Source of the DNA: JBGZFC01 sp041846575 | GTDB taxonomy: Bacteria; Bacteroidota; Bacteroidia; Bacteroidales; Dysgonomonadaceae | Reading direction: 5' to 3' | DNA: 10,433 bases | NCBI GenBank assembly: GCA_041846575.1 | Contig: JBGZFC010000052.1 | Coordinates: forward strand, 1-10,433 | In this document: positions 5,454 through 10,433 of the stretch, one piece after another | Layout of the letters: each line of letters begins with the position of its first letter | Numbering within the stretch: position 1 is the first letter of the stretch | The notes under the pieces: generated by a model | The model's database searches: none | What the model was told of the DNA's origin: nothing | What the model saw: the letters and a program-made list of their open reading frames with translations, nothing else | Position numbers and translations under genes: made by a program

Positions 5454-7496
5454 ATGAACAAACCTACTATTTTAAAATCGATTGGAGTGTTGATTTGCCT
5501 GTTTTTGTTTTCTACAACTCATGCACAATCGACACAGTCCGACAAAGCTTTAGTCGGAAGTATTACATCTGAAGTAAAAACAGAAAAAAATGAGAAAAAC
5601 AGAAGTTTTGTAGCCACAGCACCGCCTACAGGTAACCCAATCAGTATTGGTGAGTTTGAAAGAGCTGCAGGTGTAATAATAGCATACCCTTTTGGCATAC
5701 CAATGAGTCTTATTATAGAAATGGCAAAAGATGTATTGGTTTATACTATTGTTTCAAGCAGTAGTCAACAGAACACTGTAAGAAACATCTATCAACAAAA
5801 CGGCGTAAACTTAGACAATTGCCGATTCTTTATAGCACCGACAGACAGCTATTGGACAAGAGATTACTCCCCTTGGTTTATATCTTATGGCGACAACCAA
5901 ATAGGTGTTGTGGACTTTCCTTACAATCGTCCAAGACCTAATGATGACGAAATACCTAAGGTTGTAGCCAACGCACTAGGTATTAGCTGGTTTGGAATGG
6001 ATGTTGTACAAACAGGCGGAAACTACATGACTGATGGTTATGGTATAGCAGCATCTTCACATATAGCTTATACCGAAAACCCATATATTACTCATGCAGA
6101 GGTAGATGACAGAATGAAAAAATATCTGGGAATCACCAAATATCACGTAGTGCAAGACCCTAATAATACATACATTGACCATATCGACTGTTGGGGAAAA
6201 TTTTTAGCTCCTGACAAAGTGTTAATCAGAGCGGTATCTACATCTCATCCACAATATGACGAACTTGAACAAACAGCCGCCTACTTTGCAAATGCCATGT
6301 CGGGATACGGATATCCTTACAAAGTATATAGAGTTAACACTCCACAAAATCAACCTTATACCAATTCTTTGATATTAAATGACAAGGTTTTTGTGCCCAT
6401 AACAGGTTCTTCAAGCGACGAGGCTGCTTTGCAAGTATATAGAGATGCTATGCCCGGATATAAAGTATTCGGCATACAGCAAAATTCTTCTACTCCGTGG
6501 GAATCTACAGATGCATTGCACTGTCGTACACACGAAATGGCGGATTTGGGATGGTTGAGAATCAATCATATTCCGTTTGCCAATTCAGTTAATAGCAATA
6601 CAGATATGTCAATCAATGCGGAAGTAATTCCACATAGCGGACAAGAGGTTTATCCGGATTCTGTTTTTTGTTATTACAGAGTAAATGCCGCAACAACAGA
6701 TGAATATGACCATGTTGTAATGACGAAAACAACAGGAAATACATATACAACAACTTTAGCAAATGTACCTGAAGGATACAGAGTAGAGTATTATCTGTTT
6801 GCTGCCGACAAATCAGGCAGAAGAGAATTCCATCCGTTTATCGGTAAATATGATCCACACCTATTCTGGAAAGGTGAACTAAAAACAGCAGAAGCCGAAA
6901 TAAGTCAAACCGTTTTAAACTGCGAAATAGAGCAAGGAAACAGTATTGACAACATCATTAAACTTACAAATAACGGCGGAGCCGAGCTCAAATACAAAAC
7001 TGAAATTGAGTATTTAGATAATCAAAAATATAATTGGCTAAGTCTGGATGAACCTAATGGTACTGTTGCCTCAAACAGTGTTAAAGACATAAAGATATCT
7101 TGCAATAGCGAAGGCTTGGAGGAAGGCGAATATAGAGCAAATATCTATTTTAGGACTAACGATTTGACCAATGAGACTATAAAAGTTGAAGTTAAATTAA
7201 CTGTTACAATAAACTCTGCAATAGATGCTGTGGAATATGCCAACAGACAGATAAAAGCAAGCCCAAATCCGTTTAAAGATAATTTGGATATACATTTCAC
7301 TATTAAAAATACAGACAAATATAGTTTGACAATATACAATTCATTAGGAATTGTAGTTTATCAAACAGAACCGAAAGAGCACTATCAAGGAGAGTATAAT
7401 ATGCTTATAGATACTCAAAGTTTTGCTCCTGGTCTATATACAGTTGTACTGAAAGGTGCAAAATTGAAAGAATCGGTGAAAGTGATAAAACAATAA
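5454..7496 (+). CDS. Secreted PPAD-like peptidylarginine deiminase, T9SS cargo
   Basis: A 680-residue secreted enzyme predicted to convert peptidyl-arginine to citrulline plus ammonia. Residues 1-24 are a signal peptide (cleavage after THA), and 25-50 look like a propeptide ending in Arg50. Residues 57-375 are the PAD_porph-type catalytic domain, closely resembling P. gingivalis PPAD as I recall it. The catalytic set is present: Asp137 (WTRDYSPW), His243 and Asp245 (IDHIDCWGKF), Asn304 (PYTNSLILN) and nucleophile Cys357 (DALHCRTHE). Arg159 and Arg161 (YNRPRPNDDE) match the PPAD pair that binds the substrate carboxylate, so specificity for C-terminal arginine is inferred. Residues 376-475 are an Ig-like domain as in PPAD. 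Residues 480-588 are an added BACON/ASH-like sandwich (NWLSLDEPNGTV, LEEGEYRANIYFRTND). Residues 597-680 are a type A T9SS sorting domain (SPNPFKDNL, LTIYNSLGIVV, FAPGLYTVVLKG). PPAD has about 556 residues, the difference being mainly the added domain. Agmatine deiminase is related but cytosolic and without these arginines. Confidence 0.93.
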   Translation: MNKPTILKSIGVLICLFLFSTTHAQSTQSDKALVGSITSEVKTEKNEKNRSFVATAPPTGNPISIGEFERAAGVIIAYPFGIPMSLIIEMAKDVLVYTIVSSSSQQNTVRNIYQQNGVNLDNCRFFIAPTDSYWTRDYSPWFISYGDNQIGVVDFPYNRPRPNDDEIPKVVANALGISWFGMDVVQTGGNYMTDGYGIAASSHIAYTENPYITHAEVDDRMKKYLGITKYHVVQDPNNTYIDHIDCWGKFLAPDKVLIRAVSTSHPQYDELEQTAAYFANAMSGYGYPYKVYRVNTPQNQPYTNSLILNDKVFVPITGSSSDEAALQVYRDAMPGYKVFGIQQNSSTPWESTDALHCRTHEMADLGWLRINHIPFANSVNSNTDMSINAEVIPHSGQEVYPDSVFCYYRVNAATTDEYDHVVMTKTTGNTYTTTLANVPEGYRVEYYLFAADKSGRREFHPFIGKYDPHLFWKGELKTAEAEISQTVLNCEIEQGNSIDNIIKLTNNGGAELKYKTEIEYLDNQKYNWLSLDEPNGTVASNSVKDIKISCNSEGLEEGEYRANIYFRTNDLTNETIKVEVKLTVTINSAIDAVEYANRQIKASPNPFKDNLDIHFTIKNTDKYSLTIYNSLGIVVYQTEPKEHYQGEYNMLIDTQSFAPGLYTVVLKGAKLKESVKVIKQ

Positions 7497-7635
7497 GACA
7501 AAAAATAAAGAGACAAGCACAAGACAATTTGAAATTTGCGATTGTTGATTTCTAAATTACTTTTTTTGTGAATGGTCAGTTGTGGTTAGTGTTTAGATTC
7601 TCTTGTAATAAAACGAAGCGATAAATCTGTTTTTT

Positions 7636-7651
7636 GTCAGAAGACCAAAGT
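7636..7651 (-). repeat. Dispersed short repeat, second copy
   Basis: On the minus strand this reads ACTTTGGTCTTCTGAC, matching 921-936 (ACTTCGGTCTTCTGAC) in 15 of 16 positions. Both copies lie in non-coding DNA. Confidence 0.4.
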
Positions 7652-7862
7652 CGGATTGTGCGAGTAGAAAACTTTGTGAGAAAAAAATCACCTATTCGAG
7701 CGATGCAACAATTAATCGTTACTTAAAAATTTATTTTATCTATTAGACTTTATATTGAATAAGATTATATATGTTTCAAATTCAAAGGTATTGACGCTCT
7801 AAAGTTATGTAGTCGACAAGCTATAGTTATGGCTAAATCGTCAAAACCAAACTTGCGATATC

Positions 7863-7894
7863 TAAAGCGTTCTTTTATGCAAAAGAACGCTTTA
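7863..7894. other. Perfect 14-bp hairpin
   Basis: TAAAGCGTTCTTTT (7863-7876) and AAAAGAACGCTTTA (7881-7894) pair perfectly around ATGC. Downstream on + is AATAGACTATTTTAT, which is not a proper T run, and the minus side has none either, so it is not a typical intrinsic terminator. It could end a PAD transcript 370 bases after the stop, stabilise an RNA end, or be a small inserted palindrome. Confidence 0.55.
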
Positions 7895-8099
7895 ATAGAC
7901 TATTTTATAAAAGTTCTAATAATTAGATTTTTTTACAAAAAACTTTCAATAATAGGTTTTTAATTAGAAAAATTTTTGTTTCTTTGTAAACCGAAATAAA
8001 AATTAAATTTCTGTATTTTAGATTATTACAATAAAACGAAAAGTTGTAACCTAAAAGAGAGCAAAAACGACAAATTTATTTTATAAAACCCAATTATAT

Positions 8100-9992
8100 A
8101 TGAACAGAAAACTTTTAATCAGAGACCTTACTCTTAGAGACGGTCAGCAATCTGCTTTTGCAACTCGTATGAACCAATCGCAAGTTGATCGAGTATTACC
8201 TTATTACAAAGATGCAAACTTCTTTGCTATGGAGGTTTGGGGAGGAGCTGTGCCCGATTCTGTAATGCGCTACTTAGGTGAGAATCCATGGGACAGATTG
8301 AAAATAATTAGCGACGGAGTACAAGGAGTTTCAAAACTTACAGCTCTCTCACGCGGAAGAAACCTGTACGGATATGCACCATATCCTGATGAAATCATTG
8401 ACGGATTCTTTAAAAATGCAGTTGCTAACGGACTTAACATCATGCGTATTTTTGACGCGTTGAACGACGTTGACAATATCAAATCGAGCGTAAAATATAT
8501 TAAGAAATATGGAGGAATGGCAGATTGTGCCGTTTGCTACACCATCGACCCAAAATATGAAGACGAAATAAAAATCGTTGAGAAAAAAGGTTTTCTCGGA
8601 CTTTTCACTAAAAAAGAAGAGGTTCGCGTAAAAAAAGAGAACGTATTTACCGACCAATATTTCGTAAATAAAGCCAAAGAGATGGCAGCTCTCGGTGCAG
8701 ATATGATTACCATTAAAGATATGAGTGGTCTTATTCCGCCGGTAAGAGTGTCAAACCTTATTGCAGCATTGAAAAAAGAGCTCAACATACCTATCGATTT
8801 CCACACACACTGTACACCCGGATACGGCTTAGGTTCTGTGTTGGCTGCAATCATAAACGGAGTTGATATTGTAGATACAAATATCTGGAACTTCGCCGGA
8901 GGTCCTGCTGCACCTGCAATCGAACTGGTTTACATTTTCTGTAAAAAACTTGGCATAGAGTTGGACGTAAACATGGAAGCTGTGGCAAAAATAAATGCCG
9001 AACTTCTTACTATTCGTAAAGAATTAGATGCATTTGATGCGGTTAAACAATTCCCAAATCCGTTTAACCCGCTTACCGACGAGCTTCCTGCTCATATCGA
9101 CAAACTGTTTGACGATGCTATTGCTGCTGCAAAAACTAAAAACGAACTCGAATTGTTGAAAGCATGTCATGCTATTGAAGCATATTTCAACTTCCCTAAA
9201 CCTAACGAAATGGTTAAGAATGCTGAAATCCCCGGCGGAATGTACACTAATATGGTGGCACAGTTGAAACAATTTAACGCTATGGATATTTTGGAAGATG
9301 CAATGAAATTGATTCCAAGTGTTAGATTAGACTCCGGATTACCTCCATTGGTAACACCAACAAGCCAAATTGTGGGAGCACAATCGGTTGCATCGGCATT
9401 GAATATTAAAAACGGACGTCCAAAATATGCAAATCCGTCTAACCAATTTGTTGCGTTGGTAAAAGGAGAATACGGCAAAACTCCGGTTCCTGTTGATCCC
9501 GCTTTCCGTGAGCAAATCACAGGGTCACCAATTGAAACTAACTACGACACATCCACATACAAACGTCAAGATAATCCGACACTTGATGATTTTGGCGGAG
9601 TGAAATTGGCAAAAAACGAGCAAGAAGAGTTGTTATTAGAACTTTTCCCCGCAGTAGCTGCAGGATTTTTGCGTAAAAAACGTGAAGCAGAATATCAAGC
9701 TCAACCAAGAGAAGAAGTTAAGCAAGCAGAGACTCCCAAACAAGAGACAGCTGCAGTTGTTGACGAAGCACCTAAAGGACATATCGTTCAAAGCCCGATG
9801 CCGGGTAATATCATGCAAGTTTTTGTAAAACAAGGAGACAAAGTAAACAAAGGCGATCGTCTGCTTATCCTTGAAGCAATGAAGATGGAAAATGATATTT
9901 TAGCCGACGTTTCAGGTACTATCGGACGTGTTTACGTAGGTGTTGGTTCAACTGTTCAGGTTGAGGCTCCAATGATCGAAATCATTCAATAA
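8100..9992 (+). CDS. oadA: Biotin-dependent carboxyltransferase, OadA/PycB type
   Basis: A 630-residue protein with the carboxyltransferase and biotin carrier of oxaloacetate decarboxylase alpha or pyruvate carboxylase subunit B; it has no biotin carboxylase domain. Residues 5-280 form the HMGL-like TIM barrel: Asp14 in RDLTLRDGQQS and His235/His237 in DFHTHCTPG are metal ligands, and Lys206 in TIKDMSG is the lysine carbamylated in this family. Residues 300-525 are the conserved carboxylase domain (EIPGGMYTN at 376-384). A Pro/Glu/Ala linker (about 530-558) leads to the biotinyl domain 560-630, with Lys595 of EAMKMEN as biotin site. It probably moves CO2 between oxaloacetate, pyruvate or another acyl donor and biotin in fermentative metabolism. 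No beta or gamma membrane subunit is beside it, so it must work with partners encoded elsewhere. Residues 152-183 are an insertion rich in Lys and Glu relative to the family as I recall it. The gene appears monocistronic with its own terminator. Whether it acts as decarboxylase or transcarboxylase cannot be told here. Confidence 0.92.
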   Translation: MNRKLLIRDLTLRDGQQSAFATRMNQSQVDRVLPYYKDANFFAMEVWGGAVPDSVMRYLGENPWDRLKIISDGVQGVSKLTALSRGRNLYGYAPYPDEIIDGFFKNAVANGLNIMRIFDALNDVDNIKSSVKYIKKYGGMADCAVCYTIDPKYEDEIKIVEKKGFLGLFTKKEEVRVKKENVFTDQYFVNKAKEMAALGADMITIKDMSGLIPPVRVSNLIAALKKELNIPIDFHTHCTPGYGLGSVLAAIINGVDIVDTNIWNFAGGPAAPAIELVYIFCKKLGIELDVNMEAVAKINAELLTIRKELDAFDAVKQFPNPFNPLTDELPAHIDKLFDDAIAAAKTKNELELLKACHAIEAYFNFPKPNEMVKNAEIPGGMYTNMVAQLKQFNAMDILEDAMKLIPSVRLDSGLPPLVTPTSQIVGAQSVASALNIKNGRPKYANPSNQFVALVKGEYGKTPVPVDPAFREQITGSPIETNYDTSTYKRQDNPTLDDFGGVKLAKNEQEELLLELFPAVAAGFLRKKREAEYQAQPREEVKQAETPKQETAAVVDEAPKGHIVQSPMPGNIMQVFVKQGDKVNKGDRLLILEAMKMENDILADVSGTIGRVYVGVGSTVQVEAPMIEIIQ

Positions 9993-10040
9993 TAATAAAT
10001 ATTTTCGCTAATTGCGATAAACTATTGAATAACTAATAGA

Positions 10041-10095
10041 ATAGGTCTTTATAATGAAGATGTAAACGTCTGAGTTATAAAGACCTATCTTTTTT
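10041..10095 (+). terminator. Intrinsic terminator of the carboxyltransferase gene
   Basis: ATAGGTCTTTATAA (10041-10054) pairs perfectly with TTATAAAGACCTAT (10075-10088), and a T run ends at 10095. Inside the loop, AGATGT and ACGTCT can form a second short stem. It lies 48 bases after the stop codon. Confidence 0.9.
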
Positions 10096-10097
10096 CG

Positions 10098-10254
10098 TTA
10101 AACCCAGATTACGCAGTAGAAAAGATGCCTCTTGTTTAAATTGTTGATATATTGTAAATTAATGAAGTTTGTCAAAAAAACTTTACAAAATCTATCTCAT
10201 TGAATTATAGTTTATTGTCTGTTGCTTAAAAGCCTACTGCGTAATTTGGGTTAA
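10098..10254. mobile_element. MITE-like element with 19-bp terminal inverted repeats
   Basis: AACCCAGATTACGCAGTAG (10101-10119) and its inverted copy CTACTGCGTAATTTGGGTT (10234-10252) match in 18 of 19 positions, about 150 bases end to end. The inside is A/T-rich with no reading frame of note. TTAA occurs at both outer edges (10098-10101 and 10251-10254), which may be a target duplication or part of the repeat. The left end abuts the terminator T run (10095). It has the form of a non-autonomous transposable element, but the parent transposase is not in the window. Confidence 0.55.
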
Positions 10255-10433
10255 ATAAGAATTAATATCCACAGGAGTAATACGAAGTATAGTACCCCCA
10301 ATTAAACGTTGGTATTATCCCAAAAAGTGTGTAAATAGTTTTTTTATTGTGTTGCAAAGTTATATAATAATTTTGATATTTTGGTGTTGCTAACAAAGGC
10401 TTGTGTAGCGAAGGCGTAGCCGTAGCGAAACAA

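Larger units (their letters stand above)
7497..8099. other. Intergenic region upstream of the carboxyltransferase gene
   Basis: About 600 A/T-rich bases. It holds a dispersed repeat copy (7636-7651) and a perfect hairpin (7863-7894). A 44-residue plus frame (7829-7963) runs through the hairpin. No exact TAnnTTTG box precedes the gene at 8100; the nearest is TTTCTTTG at 7979-7986. No clear terminator follows the PAD gene unless the hairpin serves as one. Confidence 0.55.
9993..10433. other. Intergenic region, window end
   Basis: It contains the carboxyltransferase terminator (10041-10095), then a MITE-like inverted-repeat element (10098-10254), then about 180 bases with no gene. On the minus strand a TAACTTTG box (10355-10362) matches TAnnTTTG but no gene is visible below it. 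The last 30 bases repeat GTAGCGAA twice (10405-10412, 10422-10429) around GGCGTAGCC. Confidence 0.6.

Noticed and set aside
5454..7496. Agmatine deiminase as the identity of the PAD gene
   Set aside because: It belongs to the same superfamily, but the signal peptide, Ig-like domain, sorting domain and the RPR pair match PPAD instead.
8270..9833. Several minus-strand frames inside the carboxyltransferase gene
   Set aside because: They are antisense shadows of a clearly coding sequence with intact motifs from end to end.

Overview
The window is AT-rich chromosomal DNA from a member of the Bacteroidota, most likely Bacteroidales. The evidence is the rRNA sequence, starts without Shine-Dalgarno sites, TAnnTTTG-type -7 promoter boxes, a cmk-ispH gene pair, a DUF6600-type lipoprotein, and a secreted enzyme ending in a type IX secretion (T9SS) sorting domain. 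The genus cannot be named from the sequence alone.

Layout. 1-590: the 3' end of a 23S rRNA gene, a short spacer without tRNA, a complete 5S rRNA gene and a strong terminator, all on + (the tail of an rrn operon). 591-1337: mostly non-coding, with short dispersed repeats, one possible 45-residue minus-strand gene with its own promoter box, and the terminator of the next gene. 1338-2645 (-): a surface lipoprotein of unknown function with a Tyr/Asp-rich N-terminal tract, a Trp/Gly/Tyr-rich DUF6600-like core and an Arg/Ser/Thr/Asn-rich tail. 2646-3062: divergent intergenic region with inverted repeats and the cmk promoter. 3063-4650 (+): cmk (CMP kinase) and ispH (last step of the MEP isoprenoid pathway), 13 bases apart and probably co-transcribed. 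4651-5453: gene-poor, with fragments that may be a decayed gene, then promoter boxes for the next gene. 5454-7496 (+): a secreted peptidylarginine deiminase closely resembling the PPAD virulence factor of Porphyromonas gingivalis, but with an additional beta-sandwich domain before the T9SS signal. 7497-8099: non-coding, with a perfect hairpin. 8100-9992 (+): a biotin-dependent carboxyltransferase, the oxaloacetate decarboxylase alpha / pyruvate carboxylase B type, with its own terminator. 9993-10433: that terminator, then a MITE-like inverted-repeat element of about 150 bp, then repeat-like sequence to the edge.

How the genes fit together. Apart from cmk-ispH, the genes look like independent transcription units separated by long, repeat-bearing spacers. 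The clearest highlight is the PPAD-like enzyme. All residues I recall as catalytic in PPAD (Asp, His, Asp, Asn, Cys) and the two arginines that recognise the substrate carboxylate are present. This predicts a secreted enzyme that citrullinates C-terminal arginines. I see no CRISPR array, phage module, complete insertion sequence or toxin-antitoxin pair.
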